Source of the DNA: Candidatus Gerdarchaeota archaeon
GTDB taxonomy: Archaea > Asgardarchaeota > Heimdallarchaeia > JABLTI01
Direction: 5' to 3'
Assembly (NCBI GenBank): GCA_016840905.1
Contig: JAEORM010000269.1
Coordinates: 1 to 22,440, forward strand
Length of the DNA stretch: 22,440 bases
Positions 6,477 through 14,922 of this stretch are shown in pieces. Every line of letters starts with the position of its first letter. Position 1 is the first letter of the stretch. Below the pieces are notes generated by a model that was given only the letters and a program-made list of their open reading frames with translations, made no database searches and had not been told where the DNA came from. A program made the translations under genes and the position numbers.

Positions 6477-7409
6477 ATGTCAAAATTCAAAGTAGTATCA
6501 ATTTCTCATTCAATCGATCCAGATGGCATTGGTTCCCAAGCGATTATCTTTCGGTATTTTAGGGAATTAGGGATAGAACCTGTGGGTTTTTTAGCTGATT
6601 ATCATAATTTCTCTGAAGTATTAACTACTGCATTAAAAGAAGAACCAACAGTTTTAATCATTAGTGATATCGGACTGAATCAAGAGGTAATTCAATCTTT
6701 TATTGAACAAACAAAGGATTTGCAATTGAGAAAAATTTGGATTGATCATCACAAAGCTCCAGACAATTTTAAGAAGCAAATTAAAGAGGTAACTGAAGAA
6801 TTCATTCATGATACTACTGTTTGTGCAGCAGAATTAACTCAGAAACGATTTATGGCAGAAGATAATATTTCCAAAAAAATCGCCCAAATTGGTCACAATG
6901 GTGATTTTGATGTTCATGATCGTTTAGCAAATATCTTCTATACCATGATAGACTATTATCGATTTTCTAATGATGATCTTATCCGAATACGTGAAATGTT
7001 AGTCAAAGGTGATTTTGAAAGTAAAGAAATAACTGAAGAATATTTAGCAGCCTATAAAGTCTTTGAAGCTGAAAGAGATCGTATTCGTAAGGAATTAAAA
7101 TTAATTATTATTGATAATAAATCGATAGCTATTGCTTACTCAAGTATTTTGCCTAGGGGGAAGATGACAAAATTCTTATCTGAAATTAGTGATGCAGATG
7201 TCCTTTTATCTATCGATACAACGAATTTCCGAATTGGTTTACGAAGTGATAAGTATGATGTTGCATCAATTGCAGCTAAATTTGGTGGAGGAGGACATAA
7301 ACATCGTTCAGGTTTTACGTTTAATAAGGCATTAACAACAAATAATGAGTTAAGTGAAGAATTCACTAAACTCTTAGAAGAAGCTTTTTTAGAAACATCT
7401 GAAGGGTAA
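6477..7409 (+). CDS. DHH-family phosphoesterase (RecJ/NrnA-like)
   Basis: The 310-residue protein has the two-domain DHH/DHHA1 architecture. Metal ligands visible are HSIDPDG (11-17), D64 in ISDIG, DHH at 90-92 and GHNGD at 139-143. The C-terminal DHHA1 domain ends with GGGGHKHRSGF (270-280), the substrate-binding glycine motif. Families of this type hydrolyse nanoRNA, cyclic dinucleotides, pAp or single-stranded DNA with manganese. No OB-fold or extra RecJ domain is present, so it is closest to the short NrnA-like or archaeal RecJ-like proteins, and the substrate is undecided. It may be transcribed from a leaderless promoter divergent from eif6. The M24 peptidase follows 61 bases downstream. 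Confidence 0.88.
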   Translation: MSKFKVVSISHSIDPDGIGSQAIIFRYFRELGIEPVGFLADYHNFSEVLTTALKEEPTVLIISDIGLNQEVIQSFIEQTKDLQLRKIWIDHHKAPDNFKKQIKEVTEEFIHDTTVCAAELTQKRFMAEDNISKKIAQIGHNGDFDVHDRLANIFYTMIDYYRFSNDDLIRIREMLVKGDFESKEITEEYLAAYKVFEAERDRIRKELKLIIIDNKSIAIAYSSILPRGKMTKFLSEISDADVLLSIDTTNFRIGLRSDKYDVASIAAKFGGGGHKHRSGFTFNKALTTNNELSEEFTKLLEEAFLETSEG

Positions 7410-7470
7410 ATTTCTTTTTGAGAGTAATGTTATTTAACAACTATAATAATCTACTACGTGGTAATAAAAA

Positions 7471-8559
7471 ATGATAAAAGAACGTCAAAAAAGATTACAA
7501 AATTTAATTAAAGAAGCAAAAGCGGAATGTCTATTGTTATTCCCTGGGGTAGACTTGTTTTATGCTACAGGATTAAATATTCACCCAAGTGAACGATTAA
7601 CCCTTTCAATACTTCCTAAAGAAGGAGAACCAATATTTATCTGTCCAAGTTTTGAAAAAAGTAGAATGAAAAAAGGCATACATAGTGGATCTATTGAAAC
7701 ATGGGAAGAAGATGATAATCCGTTTGAATTATTAGGGTCAATTATTAAAGATCAAGAACTGGAAAATAAAAGAATTGCTTTGGATAATAAACTATGGTTT
7801 GAATGGTTTGTGAAAATTAAAGAACAATTACCAAAGGCTGATTTTGTTGAGTCAACAAACATTGTTGCAGTAGCACGACTAATAAAATCAGAAGAAGAAA
7901 TTACAATTATGAAAAAAGCAACGCAAATCGCTTCTGAAGCTATCATTAAATCCTTTAAACAAGTAACTCCTGGAATGACAGAAACTGATGTGTCAAATAT
8001 TGTTAAAGAGGAATTAGCTAAAGAAGGTACACCTGCTTTTAGTTTAGTACAATCAGGTCCAAATTCAGCTCTCCCACATGGAACACCAACAGGTAGAACG
8101 ATTGAGAAAAATGATGTTCTATTAATTGATGCTGGCCCTTTATACAATGGTTATTATGGTGATATAACTATAACCTCTGTAATAGGTGAACCAAGCGCTA
8201 AATTCTTAAAAATCTATGATGTTGTCTATGAAGGGAATAGAGCTGCTTTTGAAGCATCCAAAGAAGGAGCACTAGCAGAAGATGTTGACAAAGCTGCTCG
8301 AGATTATATTACACATGCAGGGTATGGCAAATATTTTACTCATAGACTAGGTCATGGGATAGGCATGGAAGGACATGAAGCACCTTATATGGTTTCAGGA
8401 AATAAATTAGTACTAAAATCTGGTATGTGCCACACAATAGAACCTGGAATCTATATTGAAGGTGAATTTGGTGTTCGTATAGAGGATGATGTTGTTGTAA
8501 GAAAAGATTCTTGTGAATTCCTCTATGAATCTCCTAGAAAGATTTGGGAATTGATATGA
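7471..8559 (+). CDS. M24-family metallopeptidase, Xaa-Pro dipeptidase/aminopeptidase type
   Basis: The 362-residue protein has a creatinase-like N-terminal domain (about 1-130) and a pita-bread catalytic domain. All five metal ligands can be placed: D220 (LLIDAGP), D231 (YYGDITIT), H295 (HRLGHGIGMEGHE), E324 (HTIEPGIYIE) and E338 (GVRIEDDV). The length and the N-domain match Xaa-Pro peptidases (PepQ-like) rather than methionine aminopeptidase. Such enzymes finish degradation of proline-containing peptides in the cytoplasm. The start ATG follows TACGTGGTAATAAAAA, with GTGG about nine bases upstream. The stop is three bases before the next gene, so the two are probably cotranscribed and perhaps translationally coupled. 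Confidence 0.93.
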   Translation: MIKERQKRLQNLIKEAKAECLLLFPGVDLFYATGLNIHPSERLTLSILPKEGEPIFICPSFEKSRMKKGIHSGSIETWEEDDNPFELLGSIIKDQELENKRIALDNKLWFEWFVKIKEQLPKADFVESTNIVAVARLIKSEEEITIMKKATQIASEAIIKSFKQVTPGMTETDVSNIVKEELAKEGTPAFSLVQSGPNSALPHGTPTGRTIEKNDVLLIDAGPLYNGYYGDITITSVIGEPSAKFLKIYDVVYEGNRAAFEASKEGALAEDVDKAARDYITHAGYGKYFTHRLGHGIGMEGHEAPYMVSGNKLVLKSGMCHTIEPGIYIEGEFGVRIEDDVVVRKDSCEFLYESPRKIWELI

Positions 8560-8562
8560 TAA

Positions 8563-9033
8563 ATGGGTGTTGATTTTACACGGACAAGAGGGAGTTATAT
8601 TCTTTTTTTAAGTACCAATAATCAAACTACTCAGATTATTAGCAAATTAGGAGAATTGTCCTTTTTACCAGGAATTTATCTTTACATAGGTTCAGCACTA
8701 GGTCTAGGAGGGTTAGTAAAAAGAATAGAAAGACATCTAAAGAAATCCAAAAAAATTTTCTGGCATATAGACAATTTAACTTCAAGTGATTTTTTTACAA
8801 TTACAGCTTATATTGAAATTTATAATTATAAAAAGCTAGAATGTAGTATAGCAAATCTCATACGAGAAAATTTTAGCGAAGAAGAATACATTGAGTATAA
8901 AGGCTTTGGGTCATCAGATTGTTGTTGTGAATCACATTTACATCAAATAAAGAAGAGATTTGATGAAATAGTATCAATTCTTAAATCAAAATTAAGTCAA
9001 TATGATTTTAAATTAACACAAGTAAAAGATTAA
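8563..9033 (+). CDS. COG1833/DUF123 GIY-YIG-like protein
   Basis: This 156-residue protein matches the archaeal COG1833 (DUF123) group, a GIY-YIG variant sometimes fused to endonuclease III. Markers are GSYILFL (about 10-16), the signature GIYLYIGSALGLGG (37-50), KRIERHLKKSKKIFWHID (52-69) and the terminal cysteine cluster GSSDCCCESHL. The R-x-x-RH and WHID blocks are diagnostic. GIY-YIG proteins are usually nucleases, but nuclease activity of this group is not something the sequence proves. The four cysteines/histidine at the end could bind a metal. It starts three bases after the M24 gene, so they form a pair. A DNA-repair role is an inference from the endonuclease III association elsewhere. 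Confidence 0.87.
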   Translation: MGVDFTRTRGSYILFLSTNNQTTQIISKLGELSFLPGIYLYIGSALGLGGLVKRIERHLKKSKKIFWHIDNLTSSDFFTITAYIEIYNYKKLECSIANLIRENFSEEEYIEYKGFGSSDCCCESHLHQIKKRFDEIVSILKSKLSQYDFKLTQVKD

Positions 9034-9045
9034 ATTCTCAATGAT

Positions 9046-9711
9046 ATGTTTCATAAGGAAAAGTCTTTATTGACTAATAAAATAATGAAATTACCATCTA
9101 GTCTACCCTATGTAGGGATAAATATGTCAGAAGTTGAAACAATAGTCTATTTTAAGAAATCAGGTCCAGAAAATACTGAAAAAGCATTGAAATTAGCTTA
9201 TGAATACGCTGTTGAATATAAAATACCAAAAATCGTCATTGCTTCTTCAAAGGGAACTACTGCTGCAAAAGCCTTAGATATTGTTGAGAATCCTGATATG
9301 ATGGTGATTATCACTCATTCTTATGGTTTTATTCAACCTGGCGAAAATGAATTTGATGCTGATTTGCTTGATCTTATAAAGAAGAAAAATATCGCTGTTT
9401 TAACAACGACACACGCTTTTGCAGGAGTTGACCGAGCTATAAGGCGTACACATAATACCTGGCAAATAGCTGAATTAATAGCTGAAGTTTATAGAACATT
9501 TGGACAAGGAACAAAAGTATGTGCAGAAATCACTTTAATGGCCGCAGATGCGGGATTAATTCCAATGGATACAGATATCTTAGCTGTAGGGGGAACTGGT
9601 CGCGGTGCTGATACAGTGTGGCAAATTAAACCTGCAAACACTTTTAATTTCTTTGATTTAAGAATGAAAAAATGCTTATGTAAACCAATCTCTTCGGGTA
9701 AAAAAGATTGA
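9046..9711 (+). CDS. Stand-alone pyruvate kinase C-terminal-like domain protein
   Basis: The core from about residue 30 (VETIVYFKKSGPENTEKALKL) to 205 matches the pyruvate kinase alpha/beta-like domain that occurs alone in many archaea (COG1751, MTH1675-like). KIVIASSKGTTAAKAL, MMVIITHSYGF and ILAVGGTGRGADTVW are typical blocks. No catalytic barrel is present, so it is not a pyruvate kinase. The fold suggests binding of a phosphorylated ligand, and the function is unknown. Related proteins begin close to IVYF, so the true start may be the ATG at 9124 rather than 9046; neither has a good ribosome site. The protein sits 12 bases after the GIY-YIG gene, and its TGA directly abuts the stop codon of the convergent gene at 9712. 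Confidence 0.78.
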   Translation: MFHKEKSLLTNKIMKLPSSLPYVGINMSEVETIVYFKKSGPENTEKALKLAYEYAVEYKIPKIVIASSKGTTAAKALDIVENPDMMVIITHSYGFIQPGENEFDADLLDLIKKKNIAVLTTTHAFAGVDRAIRRTHNTWQIAELIAEVYRTFGQGTKVCAEITLMAADAGLIPMDTDILAVGGTGRGADTVWQIKPANTFNFFDLRMKKCLCKPISSGKKD

Positions 9712-10179
9712 TTATAGCAATCGTTTAGCTGCATCCTTCAAATATTTGCGAGCATTAAAACGAGTGCCCTGTTTTATTATCATCTTCTTAAATTCATTAT
9801 ATTTAATTTCCGAAAGGTTAAATTGAGTTTTCAATAGCTCAAAAATTTCGTTTTCATCTATATCTTTTGGCAATTTTGCAATAAACTCTGCAATATCCAT
9901 TATAGATGCATCTTTTATGTATTCCTTTTTAGGATGGCCAAAAATCTCTTTTACAAAAACTTCATTTTTTTTGTCGTTTAAACGAAAACTCAATTCAAAG
10001 AATTCTCCTTCTCTTTTGGGTAAAACCTGAACTTCAAACGATAATTTATCATCTCGTAAACAAAAACCTAGGGCTTCATCAAAACTTGCTTCTTTTAATT
10101 CAATTTTCTCTTCTAATCGATCAAGCAGAGTTTCGACATGTGTTTTAGAATCTATATTATAGACTAATTCTTTGACCAA
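9712..10179 (-). CDS. Uncharacterised archaeal protein, paralogue A
   Basis: I do not recognise this 155-residue protein. It appears to have an N-terminal alpha/beta part (about 1-85, with a strand pair around FEVQVLPK and FFELSFRL) and a C-terminal helical part. It shares layout and a motif set with the protein at 13191-13640: IFGxPK at the junction, a helix ending in A-x-x-P, and YN-[EQ]-[FY]-K near the end. The two are probably paralogues that flank the phospholipase-D gene. The start is TTG: an in-frame TGA lies at 10186-10188 and GGTGA precedes the TTG by six bases. No transmembrane segment or signal is present, so it is cytoplasmic. The gene converges without a gap on the pyruvate-kinase-like gene. 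Confidence 0.7.
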   Translation of the reverse strand: MVKELVYNIDSKTHVETLLDRLEEKIELKEASFDEALGFCLRDDKLSFEVQVLPKREGEFFELSFRLNDKKNEVFVKEIFGHPKKEYIKDASIMDIAEFIAKLPKDIDENEIFELLKTQFNLSEIKYNEFKKMIIKQGTRFNARKYLKDAAKRLL

Positions 10180-10261
10180 ATGCTTTCACCAAAGCAAGCT
10201 ACAAATTATAATGATTTATATCAATAAAATGTTTTTCTATATAAGCTGATAATATTCAATA

Positions 10262-10296
10262 AAAAAAGAAAAAATATTGGAAGATTTTTCCAATAT
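10262..10296 (-). terminator. Strong hairpin plus T-tract terminator of the PLD gene
   Basis: ATATTGGAA (10274-10282) and TTCCAATAT (10288-10296) form a perfect 9-bp stem with a 5-base loop. On the minus strand it begins one base after the TAG stop and is followed by TTTTTTCTTTTTTT. This is the clearest intrinsic-type terminator in the window. Confidence 0.8.
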
Positions 10297-10411
10297 CCTA
10301 TTTTCTGCTTTTATATCTAAATCGTATAATTGCTAAAACTGCAACTATAGCAAATACAGTCGAACCGAAAACATATCCTGATATAAATCCTGAAGGTGCT
10401 ACAGTAATTAT

Positions 10412-11161
10412 AACTGTTCCAGGATCAGGTGTATCAGCAACGAAATCTTTAGAGCAATCGTTAGTATCACTATTAGCTGGATCCCTATGTAGGCTTAAAC
10501 TATCAGACATAGATCCCGTCCAAGGTGTATGTCCTGAAAGACTACCAGTTCCCCAGACACATGCATCCTTTATGATGCCTTTAGGATCTTTCAAAATAAC
10601 TTCATCACCAGTATTTGAAAGTATTATATTAGTATAGACAACATCTGCTGATGCATCGGTTATGCCAAGATTCGTCATTTCAGTTAGGAAAATAGTTTCA
10701 TCACGAACAAAGACCAACATATTAACATCTGAAATTATCGTATCTTCAGGGATTACAAAGCTATCTTCACCGTCTGTTAAGACCCATCCACCAATAAGGA
10801 ACTCATGTTCATAACCATTGAATATCTCAATGAATTCACCACCTGGCTCGGTTACTGCATCATAACGAACTTCTGAGATCAATACTAGCCAATCTAATTC
10901 TGAGTCAATAATGTTGAAATCAATTTCAGTAATTATTGAATCACCAACAGAGGGAATTCCAGTTGCAGTTAAGGTATATATTCCAGGAGTATAAGAACTA
11001 ATATCAATATTAGCTGTTTCATGACCATCAGGATTTGTCCAAGTATGGATAATTGTTGAGTCAATTTTAATTGTTCCAGAAGTGTAGGTTGTTCCATCAA
11101 AAATGACATCAAATAGATAAGAGTCAGCTATAGCTTCACCATATTTAGGTGAAACAATAGT
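10412..11161 (-). repeat. Protein-coding tandem repeat copy 2 (Ig-like + lamin tail)
   Basis: Copy 2 aligns with copy 1 at a constant offset of 260 residues and without gaps over about 250 residues (for example SSYTPGIYTLTATGIP, SEVRYDAVTEPGGEFIEI, WGTGSLSGHTPWTGSM). It ends just before the C-terminal membrane helix (about residues 697-720 of the downstream segment), and RFRYKSRK forms the inner tail. Confidence 0.85.
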
Positions 11162-11941
11162 TACAGTTGGAACTTCTGGTTCGAGAACATAAACAGATCC
11201 TGGATCTGGTGTAGATGCTTCAAAATCAACCGAACAATCATTTGTGTCAACATTTGCTGGATTTCTATGGAGACTTTTAGTTGCATCCATTGATCCTGTC
11301 CAAGGAGTATGTCCTGTAAGACTGCCAGTTCCCCAAATACAAGCATCCTTTATCGTTCCGGTTGGATCTTCTAAGATAACTTCATCTCCTGTATTGGCTA
11401 GTAATAAATCGGTATATTGTATATCAGGAGTGACACCAATAATTCCGAGACCAGACATTTCACTAAGGAAAGTTGATTCATCTCGTACTAATAATAGAAC
11501 ATCTTTAGCAGAAATAATTGTATCTTCAGGTATTATGTAGTTATCTTCATTATCAGTTAGAATCCATCCACCAACTAATAAATCTTGATTATAACCATTG
11601 TATAATTCTATAAATTCACCACCTGGTTCGGATACTCCCTCATATCGAACTTCAGATACTAGTAAGGCCCAATCAAGACTTGGATTAATAATATTAAAAT
11701 CATTTTCAACAACAATTGGATCACCAACTGTAGGAATACCTGTAGCAGTTAAAGTGTAAATACCAGGAGAATATGAGCTTATATCCACATCTGCAGTTAC
11801 AAGACCATCTGGATTTGACCAAGTATGTAGAGTGGTTGCACCAATTTTAATGGAACCTGAAGTATAGGTGTTAATACCAAAGAGCACTTTAAAGGTATAA
11901 ATATCAGATATCGCTTCACCCTTCAAAGGTGCAACTATTGA
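11162..11941 (-). repeat. Protein-coding tandem repeat copy 1 (Ig-like + lamin tail)
   Basis: Copy 1 of a 780-base (260-residue) tandem repeat inside the PLD gene. It encodes an Ig-like domain ending in SSYSPGIYTLTATGIP and a lamin-tail domain with SEVRYEGVSEPGGEFIEL and WGTGSLTGHTPWTGSM. Two cysteines (in DACIWG and TNDCS) recur in both copies and could form a disulfide outside the cell. Confidence 0.85.
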
Positions 11942-12532
11942 AACTGGAACAGTAAATCCAACTGGAACATCACTATTCGCCCAGTCCCAATCAAAAACAG
12001 TTTTGAAATATGCAGCTACTTTTGTATTTTTAACAATAGCTCCAGCTTCACGATTATTTACTACAGAATTATTTGACCAATTTATACTTGATACACAAGC
12101 ATATTGCCCATCTACATTGATATATTTATTATGATCATATCCTGTTGCTTTGAAAAATCGAACTTGTGCTCCTATGCTCATAAAAGATTCAGTAACATTA
12201 TTGGTTGTTGAATCTGGTTCAGGTATTATGATTCTTACAGCTATTCCTCTTTGGGCAGCATCCATAAGATCATCATAAAACAAACAATCAAAATTAATGT
12301 ATTGTAATTCAACATCAATTGATGTTGTTGCACTCATAAGCAAAGCATGTATTTGATCATAACTATTATCAGGTGCAAAAACAGGGGTAACTTCCATAGA
12401 ACCTACAGTAGTATTTAGAGTATCAAATGGATGAGTGTAGGTACCACTTGTTTCTGCTGGTGGTAGTGAACCATTATTCACACCAGACGTTGGATTTCCA
12501 ATAGATATATCATCTAATAAAACATTTTCATA

Positions 12533-12535
12533 TTA
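12533..12535 (-). other. In-frame TAA stop splitting the PLD gene
   Basis: The codon lies where related PLD proteins usually have an aromatic residue in an 'A-x-Y-Y-E-N-V' type helix. One base change from TAT or TAC (Tyr) would create it. Both flanks are in the same frame with no shift, and the 17 codons up to the next possible start are open and protein-like. Confidence 0.85.
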
Positions 12536-13145
12536 GGTTGCTATTTCTGCATCATCAAACATATAACCCATTTCTCTATTCGTTCGAGCAATATTGGCTT
12601 CTGGAATGCTTGAAGGAGCCCAATTCCCAGAATAAACAAATGTTAATTGATGATCAATTATCCAAAATTTAGCATGAGTATAAGTAAAAGATGAACTAGC
12701 AGTATAAACATCAATTCCTGCTTGATCTAACATATATGCAGCTGTTTCTGTGTAATCATCTTCATAAGAATTAACTCGGTCATGTGACACTAAAACTAAA
12801 ACTTCCACGCCACGAGTGTGGGCATCTATTATTTTGTTAACAAGAGATAAACTGGAAAGTGTATAGACTTCAAGATAGAACGAGGTTTCTGCTTTATCTA
12901 AAGTCGATGCTATTAAATCATAGGCTGAATCTGGTCCAACAAAACAAGTAACATTTCTAACTCCTGTGAACGTTGTGGTTGTGATCGCGCTCGAATCAAA
13001 CCATTGTTCTTCATCCCAAATAATTTTTCCTTCAACAGTAGCTTTATTCGTTGAAACCATCAAAAAAGATGGTAAAATCATAATTGCTACTAGAGCTAAA
13101 ATTATTTTATTATTTAAGTGCTTCATGTATCTACATATAGGATTA

Positions 13146-13160
13146 CAATTATTAAATATG
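13146..13160 (-). promoter_or_regulatory. Putative TATA box for the PLD gene
   Basis: CATATTTAATAATTG on the minus strand is centred about 27 bases before the ATG at 13126, and no Shine-Dalgarno site lies between. This fits a leaderless transcript starting near the ATG. Confidence 0.4.
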
Positions 13161-13190
13161 TATTGTTTATTTTTTCTGGGTAGAACTAAA

Positions 13191-13640
13191 TTATTTCTCG
13201 AGAATTTCAAAAGCTGTTTTTATAACTTCAGATACATTATCTCTACGTGCGACGATACCAAGTAATCGTTTATATTGATTATATTGTCTTTCATCCACTT
13301 CCATTATATCCATGATTTCTTCCATAGTTTTTTCATTGATACCAGGAATAGCTATCAATTCAGTAGCAAATTCAAGAGGTGTTAGACGTTCTACAGTTGT
13401 TTCTTTTGGTTCACCGAAAATTGTTTTCAAATATTCGAGGTCTTCTTCCGTAGCTCCCCAAACATGTATGGAATAACTATTTTCAATAACTCTTTGTTTA
13501 ATTTGTAATTTTGGTTTAATTAAAATAAAATGGCTGATATTATCTTCATCGATTTTAACATCAGTGTCATATTTTAATGCAATTTCCTCTAATTTAGTCA
13601 TAATATCAATTTCTTTATCAATTAAAAATAGTGCTTTCAT
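13191..13640 (-). CDS. Uncharacterised archaeal protein, paralogue B
   Basis: I do not recognise this 149-residue protein. It resembles the protein at 9712-10179: an N-terminal alpha/beta segment, then IFGEPKE at the domain junction, LEFATELIAIPGI, and a helical C-terminus with QYNQYKRLL. The matching stretches in the other copy are IFGHPKK, MDIAEFIAKLP and KYNEFKKMI. I chose the ATG at 13640 because its N-terminus (MKALFLIDKEIDI) lines up with the start of paralogue A. A TTG at 13655 would add five residues. It has no membrane segment or metal motif. It lies 64 bases upstream of the PLD start, on the same strand, and could be cotranscribed or separately promoted. The function is unknown. Confidence 0.7.
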   Translation of the reverse strand: MKALFLIDKEIDIMTKLEEIALKYDTDVKIDEDNISHFILIKPKLQIKQRVIENSYSIHVWGATEEDLEYLKTIFGEPKETTVERLTPLEFATELIAIPGINEKTMEEIMDIMEVDERQYNQYKRLLGIVARRDNVSEVIKTAFEILEK

Positions 13641-13703
13641 ATAGAATTGTTCCAATTTTTCCTATATAGTTATTTCCTTCAAAGCAAAACAAATCAAAAA
13701 ATC

Positions 13704-14813
13704 TCAAAATAGATCTTTCACTGATAATTCTATTGCTTTAACAAAATCATCAGGTGAAACACCAGGTATATCAATTTTTTCTGTTTGGAATACTTGTGCC
13801 ACAGCAGCATAGATGTGTTTTGGATGTAATAATGTACCCATTAAAGCATTTTCAATTAATTCAGGTGCATTATTTGGTTGTGTTGAGAAATCACCACTAA
13901 TCATCATATCTTTGATGAACTCCTTTTCAACCTCAAAAAAGAGTCTGATCAAACCACCAGTTGCCTTGTAAACTGCTTCATAGATTTGTGTTGCAGCTGA
14001 AATTTTTACTTTCCTTTTTTCCATCAATTCTGAACGTCTATGTTCTATAAGATTTAGCCATTCTTCACTCAAATATTTCTTTTGAAGGTCATCATCGATT
14101 TCTTTTTCTTTTGGTAGTAATTTTTTCTCAATCCTTAATGAAATATCTAAACTCTCTTCGAATTTTTCAATAAGGATTTTTTTCACTTTTTGTCTGTCAG
14201 GTAAATCACCTAGAAATTCTCTAATTGTCCCTAATCTTTCTCGTAAACTGGAAGCAATTTTATCTCTAAATTTTTCATTAGGAACTTTTAATATCTTAAC
14301 CATTTCATCAAAATTAAAATCAAAAATCAGATTACCAGTTAAAATACGTGCCCCGCCAACTTCGGCAGCACCATTACCAGATATTTTTTTACCATTAGCT
14401 TCAATATCATTAACTGGTGCATAATTTGCTGGTATCCCTATTTCTCTATATGTCTTAATTGGTGCTTGAAGAACAGCTTCATATAATTTTGCAACTGAAC
14501 GAGGTAATTTTTTATTATTCAAATTAGCAATTATTTGATAGAAAAGTTGTCCATCATCTAAATAAACTGCTCCTCCTCCTAAAGGACGTCTTACTACGGG
14601 TAAATTATTTTTCTGACAATAATCAAGATCGACTTCTTCGGTAATAATTTGATGATATCCAACACAAACAATTGGATCCTTAGGCCAACAAATCACAATG
14701 GTGTTTTCAATATCATCATATTTTTCCATTGCTAATCCTAAAGCATGATAAATTGTTTGGGTACCAATTCCTGGCAAACCATCTAGTTCAAGTAGACGCC
14801 ATTCTTCTGTCAT
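13704..14813 (-). CDS. lplA: Lipoate-protein ligase with C-terminal accessory domain
   Basis: The 369-residue protein belongs to the biotin/lipoate ligase (BPL/LPL) fold. Lipoate ligases activate lipoate with ATP and attach it to a lysine of 2-oxoacid dehydrogenase E2 or glycine cleavage H protein. Motifs are RRPLGGGAVY (75-84), a variant of RRxSGGGAVYHD, and NDIEANGKKISGNG (135-148), which carries the KISG lysine. The C-terminal third (GGLIRLFFEVEKEFIKDMMISGDF-) matches the LplA C-terminal/LplB accessory domain, which is a separate protein in some archaea and is fused here. No lipoylated partner is in the window. I chose the ATG at 14813, five bases after GTGA, rather than the TTG at 14837, because the catalytic domain begins at EWRLLELDG. 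Octanoyl transfer (LipM-like) is an alternative activity. Confidence 0.88.
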   Translation of the reverse strand: MTEEWRLLELDGLPGIGTQTIYHALGLAMEKYDDIENTIVICWPKDPIVCVGYHQIITEEVDLDYCQKNNLPVVRRPLGGGAVYLDDGQLFYQIIANLNNKKLPRSVAKLYEAVLQAPIKTYREIGIPANYAPVNDIEANGKKISGNGAAEVGGARILTGNLIFDFNFDEMVKILKVPNEKFRDKIASSLRERLGTIREFLGDLPDRQKVKKILIEKFEESLDISLRIEKKLLPKEKEIDDDLQKKYLSEEWLNLIEHRRSELMEKRKVKISAATQIYEAVYKATGGLIRLFFEVEKEFIKDMMISGDFSTQPNNAPELIENALMGTLLHPKHIYAAVAQVFQTEKIDIPGVSPDDFVKAIELSVKDLF

Positions 14814-14922
14814 TAGAATCACAGTAGGATAAATCAAATCTATTTATCCAATAAATAATTTTTCTTTTCTTTTTCAACATTCTATAGAAAATAACAAAAA
14901 GCAGATTATACTAACAATAATT

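Larger units (their letters stand above)
10298..13126 (-). pseudogene. Secreted phospholipase-D-fold protein with two Ig-like/lamin-tail repeats, interrupted by TAA
   Basis: This is one reading frame of 942 codons broken only by a TAA at 12533-12535 (codon 198). The first part (13126-12536) has a signal peptide (hydrophobic residues 8-25) and a PLD half with HxKxxxxD at H151, K153, D158. After the stop the same frame continues YENVLLDDISIGNPTSGV into the second half, with HNKYINVD giving the second HKD. Two repeats follow, each an Ig-like domain plus a lamin-tail domain, then one membrane helix and a basic tail. PLD enzymes need both HKD motifs to form one active site, so the halves belong together. 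The protein should be extracellular and membrane-anchored, cutting phosphodiesters in lipid or nucleic acid. Whether the stop is a mutation, a sequencing error or is read through cannot be told here. The separate open segments are 12533-13126 and 10298-12481 (GTG). Confidence 0.85.

Noticed and set aside
7752..8147. Antisense reading frame inside the M24 peptidase gene
   Set aside because: It is a shadow of a gene with all five metal ligands, and has low-complexity serine/isoleucine content.
10412..11941. The 780-base repeat as a mobile element or assembly duplicate
   Set aside because: The copies are clearly diverged at DNA and protein level and keep domain boundaries, so they are an old internal gene duplication.
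12533..12535. Recoding of the PLD stop as pyrrolysine or selenocysteine
   Set aside because: The codon is TAA, not TAG or TGA. All three stops end other genes in the window, and no recoding element is visible.
13127..13210. Extension of the PLD N-terminus to a TTG at 13210
   Set aside because: It would overlap the upstream gene. The ATG at 13126 directly begins a normal signal peptide and has a TATA box at leaderless spacing.
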